From the NCBI GenBank assembly GCA_008921705.1, contig VFFE01009068.1:196856-260855 (forward strand): a stretch of 64,000 bases of DNA, written 5' to 3'. The notes under the pieces were generated by a model. That model did not search any database and was not told where the DNA came from. It saw only the letters and a program-made list of their open reading frames with translations. This document shows, piece after piece, positions 23,827-34,736 of the stretch. Origin of the DNA: Burhinus oedicnemus. Taxonomy: Eukaryota > Chordata > Aves > Charadriiformes > Burhinidae. Position numbers and translations under genes: made by a program. The stretch's first letter is position 1. Every line of letters starts with the position of its first letter.

Positions 23827-26800
23827 AATATATCCAGTACTGCAAGGACAGGAAGGCAGGAATATCAGAAGTGTGGTTGTAGCAGAAACCTTTTTGTCTT
23901 CTGAACATCGTCCTAAACATCATGTTGCAGAGAAGTTAGTAAAGGATGCGGTTTGCTACAGGGATGTACCATCAGCAGTTTGTGACCTTTCAGTCACAGA
24001 GGCGGTGAAGGACCCTCAAGTTAAATTTCTCTCCCAAATTTTCCATAGTAAATTTGCAGTATTTGCTCTTTCCTGTAAATGTTGGGAAAATTATTATGAT
24101 TTTTTTTTTTTTAAATGATTTTGTCCAGTCTAAGTTTAGGTAAATGGTGGAAACTTTTGGCTGCAGCTGTAATTTTTTTTAAAAGAGCTGTGCAGGGCAC
24201 TTGAAAATTTTTTACACTGTTATGTAAGAATTGGGTGGAAAAATCAGCAGTAGAGGTGATAAATGACATCTTCCTCTGTTTGCAAGTCTATAGAAGACTT
24301 CCTCTTTTTCATTTCATCAATCTAGTGGTGCAGACAGCAATAAGGCTAAAATGAGGTTAGTTCTGAGATAGATTGAATCTGTCAGCGTGCACTAAACTTT
24401 GGCAGGATTCCATAACAGCCTGAAAGTTGGTGAACTGAGATGAAGAAGCACTTTTATCGCTATAAACTAGACATGTCAGCACACTGACGCCTAGCACCCA
24501 GAAAAAAACCCCCAAGCTTTCAAGAGATACCACACCTGCTTCTAGTAATAAATGACATGTTACTTCCTAACTATTCTCCTAAACCGAGCTATGTTTATCT
24601 TCTACCTGACTCCATGATGACTTTGAAGCCTGGATTAAAAGTCTTTTTAAGAAGTAATTCCCATTCACAGGGCAGGCCTTGGTGGACAATAATTACAACC
24701 CTGCCAACTACACAGCAGATTCCATCACCAGTTTGCAAAACCCGTACACCAGTTTTATCCAGCCGTAGGAGCGTCAGTGTTTCCGGTTGCCTGCTTAAGT
24801 TCACAAATGTGAAGCAGAATAAAAGCACACAAAGCACTTATACTGGAACGATCTCTACTGTGAAGTGGGCAGTTTGTTTTGTTAAAAAGATAATAGAATT
24901 GGATGTGTCATTTGCTAATTTGAAACAAATGCCACTGTGTCATGTCACCTTACATTCCAACTTTGAAGAGTATATCCTGGCAAAATGCAACGTTGTTTCT
25001 CTTTGGTATCCAAGGGGAAATCTTTTATCCCAAGCTAAGTAGCTACCTTTGATTTAAAATGGTTAAAACTAATCAGATTTCACTGTGGAGAGTCAGGATC
25101 AACAATGACACAACAAATAAACATGCTTTCTGCCGATTAGCAGGTATTCTAATTCATCAGCACTTTTAGGCATTTTTATTGAGCTTTGTTCAAGTCTGTT
25201 TTTGTAGGCACAACATTTTGTAGTATTAAAAAAGCTTGGCAAATAAAACATGTAACTACAGGAAATTGCTACTAACAGCAGGTATAATAAGGTGCAATTT
25301 GAAAAATTCATACAAATCATTACAAAGTTGTGAAAGCAGGAAAACAGACATGGAATGGGTTAGTAGGTTATTGAACTAAGACACACAGGTTACTTCGTTT
25401 TTGTTTTTCTCTGTTTTCTTTTCAAAGAAATTTAGAAGAATTTTTCAAGATTTTTCTTAACAGGAGCACAGTCAGCTCTGGGAGCTGAAACTATTCTTTT
25501 CAGTTTTCATTCTGCTTGTATTGCATCTGTCAGAGGTGGTTCAGGACTAGATCTTACATGCCCTACTGAAACAAATAATAATAATAATATAACAATAATA
25601 TGTTTATTTGAATATCTTAATTATTTAAAATCACAGTTAATGGTGGCTCAGCCCTCTCCCTTTGTTTTTGTCACAAAATGAATTTTTGTATGCTACCTCA
25701 GGTCCTTCTTCCTGCTAGCTTTGTAATAATAAAAGTTTAAAAAAATGTAGTCTCTCTTAGGCAAATTTTAGTCTTTTTTGAGAGCTTCAGGGGAAATACT
25801 TTTGGTAGTGTATCTGAATTAGCAGAGTGTAACAAAATTCAAACCAGGTGTAGGAGGCTGCATCACCATTCACTTCCCTGGAGTTGCTGCTTTTCACATC
25901 TGATCTTAATTTGATCCTTTTAGTCTGCAAAACTGTGCTGTAAATTCACAGTTGGGTATTTCATGAGAATCTCAGCATTTACTTTTCCTTTCCAAAACTA
26001 GAAAAACAAAAAGACAAAAAAGAGGGAAAAAAATTAAAATCATAACAAAAACTTTATCATTTCCAGCAAGATTTAATTCTACAAACAGGCTAAGAATTAG
26101 GCAAAACTGAGGCTTTTCATACGATAATAGAAATTCACATATCCTTTATCCTTATTGTCTTTTTCTGGTTTAGTAGGACACATCAGATGTAAAAGGATAT
26201 AAATACAATGCAAAAGGAAATTTTCAAAATAACCCTCAAAATATCTCCAGTCCTTTGTTCCACAAACAGCGGTGCTATACTCCTCCCTGTTCAGGTCAAT
26301 TGGCTGTAATGCACTAAGTGCTGATGTGGACCTCACGAGAGCTCAGTCAACTCTTCTGTTTCAGTTTGTTACTGAATGATGCTGTGAGGAGGGAGTTATT
26401 GGAGTGAACGCATCTTCACAGCTACGTCAAATGAAAAATATCCATAACCATTATAAACACAGTTTTTGAGTCTTAAGTTCGGTGACATAACTTCAAGGAT
26501 TCTGGAGATGATATAAGGTCATTGATGATTTTTTGGTGGGAAATCAGCTTTATAAAACCTCATAGGTGGTTATAGTTCTGAAAAACATCCTGAATAGCCA
26601 GTTTGTACTTTCAATTTTTTCAAATGGTTTATCAGAAAACTGAAGAGATTTTCAGATATGTCTCCTCCAGTCTTAATCAAATGATGTAAGGGACCTGTAA
26701 ATCTGAATTTGGTCATGAAACAGCGGTCAAACAGGCACCTTATTGCTTTGTTTCTCTACTGCTCTGAAAAAGATCTCTGTGGTCTTTGCTACATGAAAGT

Positions 26801-27486
26801 GCATTTCTGAACATCACCTGGAAGAAATGGCTCCCTGACATCAATTTAAAAATGCCCTTGAATTTAAATTCCTGCAGATTTTGCTCAAACATATTTTAGG
26901 CATGTTAATTTCAAGTTTATAGGTCTCCACTGTTGCTTAATTGTGGTGGTTTGGGTTTTTTTTCCTGATATCAGCGTGAATTTTATCTTTGCCTTTAATT
27001 TCATGAGGGAGTAGAGCAATAGAGAGAATCTATGTAGGACCACTTCGTGTGAATCTCCGGGAGGCTGAGGGAGTGTTAACAGATGTTTAGCATCTTCTTC
27101 ATTGTAATTGTGCTAGAGTCTTCTCTGTTTTCTAGGTGGGACATTAAACTTAATGCTGCCACTTGCAGCACTTCAAGTTATATCTTTAAGAAATGCATCT
27201 ATGTGAATGTATTTCTGAGCCTATATTTTCACTTTGTCAACCGTATTGTCACACACAAAAAGTTGTAGTAAGACATAATCCCCTGGAAACTCTCTCTTTG
27301 TGGAATTACGTGGCTGATCCGATGCCTGGCTCTTGCTACCACTTAGGATAAGCCACCGAGCTTTGCCTCAGTGCACTCTAAGACCGGTATTTCTTATCAC
27401 ACTTGTGTACGAGGAGAAAGTTTAAGTCTCCCTTTCATTTGCCATGAAACTGCTGCCCATGGTTTCAGTTCTAAAGGTTAGTTGTT

Positions 27487-28029
27487 TTAGGGAAATGAGA
27501 ACTTTAAAATAGCTGTAAAATGTTGCACTTGCAAGCTTTTGAAAAAGTGAAAAAGCTTTTGAAAATTCTGTGTCTGCTTGCAATATTTGGGCACTCTGTA
27601 ACGTGCTCTGGGGTCCCATGTAGGTTGACAATGTTGAGAAAATTCACAGACTCTTCTTTTGGTCCAACTGGCAGGGCTATGTTCCTGCAACGAACAGGGG
27701 AAGCCTGTCTCTTTGAACGGTGTGAAGCTGTGAAGTACGCAGATCTAGAGCTTGAAGAGTTCCCGTGTCCCATAGTGTACATGAATTTTTCATGGGCCAG
27801 ACTTTCCAGATGTTGAACCTATCTCTGTGTTGTGCTGCACTTGCAGTTGCTGAAACTCAGATATGTTGATTCCTTTTGATTTCAAGAAGTGACTAAGCAG
27901 TTTTCCTATGTGTGGCTTGGCTTTGGCAGCTCCTCCTTTAAATGGCAAACCATCTCCTGACAGGTTTGTTGCAGCAGCAGGATGGTATAATGTCATTTTG
28001 CAAACTGCAGAACTAGCACCACAGCTCAC
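27487..28029 (-). other. Stop-poor, GC-richer patch; possible decayed coding remnant, unidentified
   Basis: On the - strand a 79-codon frame (28029-27790) ends at a TGA near 27790 and is followed, in a second frame starting slightly upstream of that stop, by a 92-codon frame (27782-27504). Together they cover ~530 bases in a way a single frameshift could explain. The translation is serine- and basic-rich in its second half (for example SSSSRSAYFTASHRSKRQ) and I do not recognise it. A 98-codon frame also lies on the + strand, so local composition alone may explain the lack of stops. It could be a processed-pseudogene fragment, part of an unknown repeat, or chance. Confidence 0.2.
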
Positions 28030-28952
28030 CTAAATGAACTCTTTATAATGTTTGCTATCTTCTCTCTAGAAAATCTCGACTTGGTTTTAGACCAGAAGCA
28101 AGGTGGTTCTGTCTCTTTTTGCTTTCAGTCTAAACCTAAAGCTTTTGGTTACACATTGGTTTCTGTCACCTGTCCATGCACTTCTAGACAGGAAGTTCCA
28201 AGGTGGGGCAATCCATTTCTCTTCTTTAGTGTCTTGACAGACATTCAAAATTAATAGTTTTACCAGTATGAGGGCTGCTATCTCCACTTGGATGGAACTA
28301 CTTTGTAGGTTGTCTTTGATTGCTCTGCTGTAATTTCCTAGATAGTGTCAAAGTGTCAAGCTTCAACTTCTAAATGAACTCCTAAAGCCATTCTGATGAT
28401 TGAAGTAGAAGTACAATATGCCATTCACAAAACTAAGGTGAGACTCTAAAGCCAAAGACACAAACGGAAACCTGTTGTTTCAGATGTTGAAAGAGGTTGA
28501 TGGAGATCTAGAAAGCATTTTGGCTGACAGGGCTATATGACCAAATAACATTTTCCATCTCTGACTTGTGGAAACATAAACATCTGCATATATGAGAGTA
28601 ACCTAACAACATTATCCTAAGTATAAGCTTGTGAACTGCAGAGCAGAGTTGAGATTTTGCATCTGGTTGGGTGTTTATAACACTACTTTGTGCCTTTAAA
28701 TCATATTTCACCCTAATATTTACACACAGCTTGTTTTTCAAAAAGCCTTTCTTAAGAAAGAAAGAAAAAAAATCTCTGGGTAAAAGGAATTAAGCTGTGC
28801 ATTCAAGAGTTGGCCATCTCATCAGCTGGTTTAAATCAGGGTAATTCCATGGATTTGTAGCAGCTGGGCATCTGGCCCAGAGATTTGTCTAATCTGGAAC
28901 CCAAGCCCTGATAGATAAGGAATTCCCGTCAAAGCTTTTGAAGCTCACGTTC

Positions 28953-28970
28953 TTTTTTTTTTTTTTTTTT
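28953..28970. repeat. T18 homopolymer
   Basis: An uninterrupted run of 18 T residues. There is no adjacent retroposed body in either orientation that I recognise, so I treat it as a simple repeat rather than the tail of an antisense retrocopy. Confidence 0.9.
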
Positions 28971-29014
28971 AATTAGGAGGCATCTGCAAAAATAGGCTGG
29001 AGAAAGCTGAGTGG

Positions 29015-29093
29015 TCTAGATCTATTTCTTATTATAATCTATTTTCATCTATTGCAGCTACTTTTTAAGGACCTTCTAGATCTATTTCTTATT
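29015..29093. repeat. Local 19-bp direct repeat, 60-bp spacing
   Basis: TCTAGATCTATTTCTTATT occurs at 29015-29033 and again at 29075-29093. The 41 bases between the two copies are not duplicated. It is a small local duplication of unknown origin. Confidence 0.8.
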
Positions 29094-29524
29094 TGATAGC
29101 TAGCACATACCTTTATTTGTAAAGCGAAATAGTGAAATGTGTGCATTCCTCCCCTGGGGCCTCCAGAAAAGGGCACAGGGATAAATGTGTTGCAAGGAGC
29201 TTATATTGACATAATTTCAGCCTAAGAATTTGGTTCATGCTCTTCTCATTCTTCTAGCCCTCAGTTTCAGATCCTGATTTAATTTTTTATTTAACTCTTT
29301 GTCTTCTTCCTGTAGTTATGGTCTCTCTGAACTGTGGAAATAACAGATCTCCTATAGAATCAATTTCTTCTGCATTTTTGATCAAAAAGTGTGTGAATAG
29401 CTCTGAAATGACAATGTGATTTATCATGGCATTTAAGTGTCTAATATTGGATTTATGTGTCAGTTAAGTGAGGGCTTTTGTATGCTGTAATACACAAATA
29501 TGCAACCAGCCAAACAACTTCATT

Positions 29525-29546
29525 TGTGTGTGTATGTGTGTGTGTG
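29525..29546. repeat. (TG)n microsatellite, interrupted
   Basis: A TGTGTGTGTATGTGTGTGTG-type dinucleotide run of about 22 bases with one interruption. Confidence 0.9.
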
Positions 29547-29730
29547 CACATGTAACAAAACACTCAAACCCAAAGATTAAAGCAAAAAGCTTCAGACACT
29601 ATTCTAATCTAATTTTTCCAGAGGTGCTGAATTCCCACAATGGGAGAGATGTTAAAAGTGCTTGAAATTAAAATGTCCTAATTGAAAGACAGCATCAACA
29701 GATTCACAGCAGTTTTAAAATGACACAGGG

Positions 29731-29840
29731 AATCACAGAATCACAGGGGTTGGAAAGGACGTCTGGAGAGCATCTAGTCCAATCCCCCTGCCAGAGCAGG
29801 TTCACCTAGAACAGGTTGCACAGGATGGCATCCAGGCGGG
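29731..29840 (-). mobile_element. CR1 LINE 3'-end stub, - strand
   Basis: Read on the - strand, this 110-bp fragment starts with the last codons of CR1 ORF2 (a CTGGATGCCATCCTGTGCAA segment, ending in TAG), continues through the short 3' UTR (GCTCTGGCAGGGGGATTGGA) and ends in the CR1 tail GTGATTCTGTGATT. The same terminal sequence, including the final ORF2 codons, occurs in the + strand copy ending at 23.83 kb, so the two belong to related subfamilies. It is an extreme 5' truncation, probably from abortive target-primed reverse transcription. Confidence 0.95.
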
Positions 29841-29905
29841 AAAAGGGGATTTCTTAGAAGCTAGAAATATGCAGACATGTTTAATTGCGTTCAACCATTT
29901 ATCTA

Positions 29906-29935
29906 TGTTACCTTTCTGCACACAGAAAGGTAACA
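29906..29935. repeat. Perfect 13-bp inverted repeat with 4-base loop
   Basis: TGTTACCTTTCTG (29906-29918), CACA, then CAGAAAGGTAACA (29923-29935) form a perfect hairpin with 13-bp arms. It lies 65 bp beyond the CR1 stub and just before an AT dinucleotide stretch. No transposon termini, terminator context or RNA gene signals were found around it. Confidence 0.9.
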
Positions 29936-29949
29936 ATATCTTAATATAG

Positions 29950-29986
29950 CTATTTATATATCTTTATATATATATAAAAATATATG
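29950..29986. repeat. (TA)n-rich low-complexity stretch
   Basis: An imperfect TA dinucleotide run (TTTATATATCTTTATATATA and onward). Together with the neighbouring hairpin it makes an easily melted segment. Confidence 0.85.
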
Positions 29987-32663
29987 ACTGGCAGTTCCAC
30001 ACAGTCATAAAAAATTGTATTTTTCTAAGCAAAGCAACTCTTGTGTCAAGCTTAAATATTGCATTCAATGAATCTAGGATACTTGTCACCATTATTTTCT
30101 TTTGGCTTACACTTACAGTTTACAGACATGCATGTTTTATTACACTGAATCAAGAATTGGGGCAGCTGAAGAGTGGACACACATCTGTTCTGCCACCCCT
30201 ATTACAGCTGGAGGTCATAATATTCTGAATCTGCCTAAACTCATCTTTTAAACTCTGACCCTGTAAGATTTTAAATATGTACTTGATTTGATGCTGAGAG
30301 CATGAGAAAAGTCACTTGGATGGCTTACAGCATGCAAAGGTAAACAGGTGTGTAAGTCTTCCCAGTAATGAATCCTTGTGAATGGATATCCTTGTCTCAT
30401 TTCATGGAGCAGGTGATAGAATGAAGTCTGGTATGTTCGCGTTCCGGTCACTGTTCTAAACAAAAAATTGCCATAAATACCTCTGGCCACCGAGAAATGC
30501 TTGGGTAATACACCTGGAAGTGGGCCATATTGCTTATAGGGAAAGGTAAGGAAGGAGTGAATCACCATAAGCAATTGGAGGAATTGGTGAGTGCATTTTA
30601 AGTGCTTGAGAAGTTCTGGGCAGCTGATGTTTGAATAATTTTTGAGAGATTTTCTATAGTATGTGTCAGCCTCTATGACACATTTTATCTTGGAGCAATG
30701 TCAGAGAAGGATGTCTTGAAAGAAAATTCAGCTGCAGTGATTAAACGAATCATTCAGCTAACATAAAAGCAGGTACCAGGAGATTTAGCACAGCACTGAA
30801 ATATACAATGAAAAGGAACTCATAAGAAGGCAAGGAATTCTACTTATAATCTATCGCTAAAAAGACATCTGAAAAATGCTTATTTGGACCCTTCCTGGCC
30901 TACTAAAATGATTAAAGGTGTTAGAAATATAATTACCGATTGCCACTCTATTCGTTACAACTGTTGGTTGACTGAAGAAGAAAGAGAAGTTCCACTTGTA
31001 TGGGTGCAAATCCTCTTTGAGAATAATTCTGCAAGCTCTCATGTGAAAAGCATTAAGGAATGAAAGCTTTTTTTTTTTTTAAAGGAAGGCATATTTTCTT
31101 CAACATGCATATTGCTGGTGGCGCAAAGCTTTTGGTGAGGAAGTTGGGAGTGAAATATTTGGTTGAAGCTTATCTTTGTCTTCACAGATCTTTTTCTTTT
31201 GTGCTCACTATTGCTACAGAAAGCTCCCTAGCAGCTCCTTTTCTGATTCCTTGTCTCTGGTGAAATTCCAGGAAGCTGTTTGCCCTCTAACAACCTTCTC
31301 TCACTCAATAGAGTAAGCTTCTCATTCCCTTATGCTTCCTATAAGGGAATAGATAGAAGAATGGGCTCCTTTTATGTGCTCTTTCATCTTTTCCTGTGAC
31401 TGAATTTCATTAACTCCTACACTGTTAACATTACAGGTTTGTATCCGCTTCATTGTTAAATCTGTGTAATAAAACGTCTTTTTAATGATTATCTTTTATT
31501 TAGAATTCTTTTCCAATATTAGGAAAGATAAAGTGTTGTAATCAGCTCTTCACTAGATTTGAAAGCTTGCTGTCAAAAGGAAATTCTCTTAAATACAAAA
31601 CTGCTCAGTAATACATCACGACTAACATTATACAAATTGTCATGAAGGCATCAGTCATCAAATCAGCTTTTATCCGTGTATTTTTTTACGGACAGACTGT
31701 GTGTGGCCTTGGAAACCTCAACTGCTCAGCTAGAATGACCTCAAACAGGATTTGGGTCTAGGCCATGCTTCAGAATATAAACCAGGGTACAGCAGAGCTG
31801 GCTAAATATAATAAGGGTTATGAGAGAAGAGATGTTTATACCCACTCAGAAAGTAGTAGAAGTGCCTGTTTCCTGTGCACTTTCCAAGAACTTTCTGGTG
31901 ATGCCCAGGTCAAGTCAGAGTGTTACCTAATTTCTGAAAATGCTGAAGAGTTATCTATAGGTTTCAAATTGTCTTTGGCTGTCAATGTGCATTCAATCTT
32001 GTTATTCAGTTGCATACCTTGTATATTGTACGGGCAAATCATGCATGCAGTTGTATCTCTTGTGCAGGTTAGACAACATGACAGATACTATTCACAGGAC
32101 AGTCTCTATTTGTTGCCTGGGAGGTTCCATGTGTAAAGTGAAAGACATAATAAATATAGGGAATAAGGCAAATGAGCAGTCTAAGGTGCAGTGCAAAGAA
32201 AACCGTAATAGGCTTTGCCATTTCATCAGATGGTTCTGGTTAATTCTTGGATTCAACACAGTGACAGCCAGTGGGCACAGTACTCAGTATGGCAGTCTAC
32301 CTAGGCAGAAAACTAAGCAATGCTCATAGGTTGAAGTCTTGGTGTCGTGAAGTTGTTTTTCAGTGAGGGTAGGAGTTGACTCAAGTCAAATAATATACAT
32401 TCTACTATTGTAGTGTGGATGGGAGGTCGTGTGCATTCAAGAGCAGCAGAGATAGCCCTGAAGAGAATGAGTGAGGCAGTGTGGATTCTCATAACTTAAA
32501 CTGGCTAGAGTTCGTATTGTTGCAATGCAGATATTGGCATGGTGCATTTGAATTCAGCTGAGAGGCATATAATTTATATGTATTTGTTGAGGATGTGATC
32601 CTTAAACTTCCATTGTAATAGACAAAATTTGTTTGACATTCTTTTCTATAAAATACAAATGCC
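29987..32663. other. AT-rich non-coding DNA, no gene recognised
   Basis: Open frames reach 123 codons (31765-32136 on +) and 108 codons (30574-30248 on -), but neither has a recognisable domain or a compelling composition. A T13 run lies at about 31068-31080. Nothing else is supported. Confidence 0.55.
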
Positions 32664-32689
32664 TTAGAATCACAGAATCATAGAATGGT

Positions 32690-34545
32690 TTAGGTTGGAA
32701 GGGACCTTAAAGATCGTCTAGTTCCAACCCCCCTGCCATGGACAGGGACACCTCCCACTGGACCAGGTTGCTCAAAGCCCCATCCAGCCTGGCCTCGAAC
32801 ACTTCCAGGGACGGGACATCCACGACTTCTCTGGGCAACCTGTTCCGCCTCACCACACATAAAAAATTTCTTCCTTATATCTGCTGTGAATCTACCCTCT
32901 TTTGGTTTAAAACCATTACCGCTCATGAGAGCGGAGTAGAGGGGCAGAATCAGCTTCCTTGACCTGCTGGCCATGCTTCTTTTGATGCAGCCCAGGATAC
33001 GGTTGGCCTTCTGGGTTGTGAGCACACGCTGTCGGCTCACGTCCAGCTTTTCATCCACCAGTATCCCCAAGTCCTTCTCCTCAGGGCTGCTTTCAAGCCA
33101 TTCTTCACCCAGCCTGTATTTGTACATGGGATTGCCCTGACCCATGTGCAGGAACCTGCACTTGGCCTTGTTGAACTTCATGATGTTTTCACGGGCCCAC
33201 CTCTCAAGACTGTCCAGGCCCCTCTGGATGGCATCCCTCCCCTCCAGCATGTTGACTGCTCCACACAGCTTGGTGTTGTCAGCAAACTTGCTGAGGGTGC
33301 ACTCAATCCCATGGTCTATGTCACCAACAAAGATGTTAAATAGTACTGGTCCCAGTACCGACCCCTGAGGAACACCACTCGTCACTGCTTGCCACTTGAA
33401 CATTGAGCTGTTGACCACAATTCTTGAGTGCTATAATCCAGCCAGTTCCTTATCCATCGAGTGGTCCATCAGTCAAATCCATGTCTCTCCAATTTAGAGA
33501 CAAGGATGTCGGCTGGGACAGTGTCAAATGCTTTGCACAATTCCAGGTAGATGATATCAGTTGTTCTTCCCTTATCAACCAATGTTGTAACGCCGTCGCA
33601 GAAGGCCACCAAATTTGTGAAGCTTGATTTTCCCTTTTTAAAAATGGGGGTTATGTTTCCCCTTTTCAAGTCATTGGGAACTTCAACAGACTGCCATGAC
33701 TTCTCAAATATGATGGATAGTGGCTTAGCAATGTTGTCCACCAGTTCCCTCAGGATCCACGGATGAATCTCATTAGGTCCCATGGACTTGTGCACCTTTA
33801 GGTTCCTCAGCTGGTCTTGAACGTGGTCTTCTACTACAGTGAGCAGTTCTTCATTCTCACAACCCCTGCCTTTGCCTTCTGTGACTTGGTCGGTGTGGCT
33901 AGAGCCCTTGCCAGTGAAGACTGAGGCAAAAAAGTTGTTGAGTACCTCTGCCATATCCCAGGTGACCAGGTCTCCCGTTTCCTTCCTTTTGCCTGGAAAT
34001 AAATTAAAGTTTAGAAAAATTGTCTAATTCAAAAGCTTTATGTCTCCCTGTCCCAACAAAAAATTTTCCCTAGTCTTCCTTTTGTCACTGACATACTTAC
34101 AGAAGGTTTTCTTGTTGCCCTTGATGTCCCTGGCCAGATTTAACTCTATCTGGGCTTTAGTTTTCCTAACCTGATCCCTTGCTGCTTGGACAATTTCTCT
34201 GTACTCCTCCCAGGCTACCTGTCCTTGCTTCCACCCTCTATAGGCTTCCTTTTTATGTCTAAGATTGTCCAGGAGCTCCTTGTTCATCCATGCAGGTCTC
34301 CTGGAATTTTTGCCTGACTTTTCTTTGTTGGGATGCATCGCTCCTGAGCTTGGAGGAGGTGGTCCTTGAATGTTAGCCAGCTTTCTTGGGCACTTCTTCC
34401 CTCCAGGGCTTTATCCCACCAATCAGATCCCTGAAGAGGTCAAAGTCTGCTCTCCTGAAGTCCAGGGTAGCAAGCTTACTATGCGCTCTCCTCACTGCCC
34501 TAAGGATCTCGCACTCCACCATCTCATGGTCACTGCAGCCAAGAT
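32690..34545 (-). pseudogene. CR1 ORF2 (endonuclease end plus reverse transcriptase), inactivated
   Basis: ORF2 of CR1 encodes an APE-type endonuclease and a reverse transcriptase. Seen here on the - strand: the endonuclease SDH catalytic triplet (34526-34534); a linker with [10 protein letters not shown] (34338-34064); then RT segments with [17 protein letters not shown], a jump from [10 protein letters not shown] straight to SSFTNLVAF (about 45 residues missing), and motif A as [10 protein letters not shown]. The first catalytic aspartate of motif A is glutamate here. A frameshift near 33470-33420 follows, then [18 protein letters not shown] and motif C as FADNTKL, where the second aspartate is asparagine. 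After LYSALM the frame jumps to [10 protein letters not shown], skipping ~88 residues present in the 45-kb copy, and then frameshifts after RKKFF. It is certainly non-functional. Confidence 0.95.
33987..34063 (-). repeat. 77-bp insert in CR1, inverted copy of 34737-34813
   Basis: The reverse complement of this segment matches 34737-34813 over 77 bases with no gaps and four differences, all transitions. It interrupts the CR1 frame between the RKTREN and [17 protein letters not shown] blocks, which in other CR1 copies are separated by only about 15-20 bases of ordinary coding sequence. The insert is AT-rich and unlike CR1, so it came from outside the element. On the - strand it contains a polypyrimidine stretch ending TTTATTTCCAG|GC, which resembles a 3' splice site. 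Confidence 0.9.
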
Positions 34546-34736
34546 ACAGCGTGTAAATGTGGAAACAACTGGTTAGAATCCGGGTTCTGAAAGAGGGTAT
34601 TTTTCTAATTCTCTGTGGTATTAACAATGTTCTTTTGTTGATATTTCTAGGTACCTAATCAAGCTATTCTGCTTTCATGGTTTTTTTAGATAAATATTTT
34701 CAGAGGTAGAGGAAAGGGTGGCCTGTTCTATAGGTT

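Larger units (their letters stand above)
23827..29730. other. AT-rich non-coding DNA with two stop-poor patches
   Basis: Mostly AT-rich sequence with homopolymers: T12-13 at about 24101-24113, an (AAT)n run at about 25573-25589, and T18 at 28953-28970. Two stop-poor, GC-richer patches (24557-25042 and 27487-28029) are discussed among the findings. Neither gives a recognisable protein. A (TG)n run lies at about 29525-29546. Confidence 0.6.
32664..34545 (-). mobile_element. CR1 LINE, long 5'-truncated copy, - strand, rearranged
   Basis: Reading on the - strand, similarity begins in the C-terminal part of the endonuclease domain (SDHEM motif at 34526-34534), passes through the linker and reverse transcriptase, and ends in a 3' UTR finishing in CTATGATTCTGTGATTCTAA at the 32.66-kb side. 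The copy is heavily altered: a 77-bp non-CR1 insert (33987-34063), an internal deletion near 33637, frameshifts, and a ~264-bp in-frame deletion near 32920. Its coding part is close to the 45-kb copy, while its 3' UTR (CCATGGACAGGGACACCTCC) differs from that copy's, so it belongs to a different CR1 3'-end subfamily. The 5' limit at about 34545 is judged by loss of similarity after the SDHEM block. Confidence 0.95.

Noticed and set aside
24557..25042. 161-codon + strand frame
   Set aside because: No recognisable domain, low-complexity-free but ordinary composition, competing frames on both strands, and no conserved start context. Kept only as context for the terminal-exon suggestion at 24.67 kb.
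28953..28970. T18 run considered as the poly(A) tail of an antisense processed pseudogene
   Set aside because: No coding remnant or target-site duplication was found beside it. The 27.5-28.0 kb patch is ~900 bases away and not contiguous.
29015..29093. 19-bp direct repeat considered as a target-site duplication of a small insertion
   Set aside because: The 41 bases between the copies have no transposon termini, tail or known repeat similarity. A local slippage or repair duplication is simpler.
30248..30574. 108-codon - strand frame with an aromatic-rich peptide
   Set aside because: No family recognised, and no splice or pseudogene features around it.
31765..32136. 123-codon + strand frame
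   Set aside because: No domain, overlaps another 114-codon frame in a different phase, and looks like chance.
33144..34027. Several + strand frames of 62-74 codons
   Set aside because: These are antisense shadows of the - strand CR1 ORF2.
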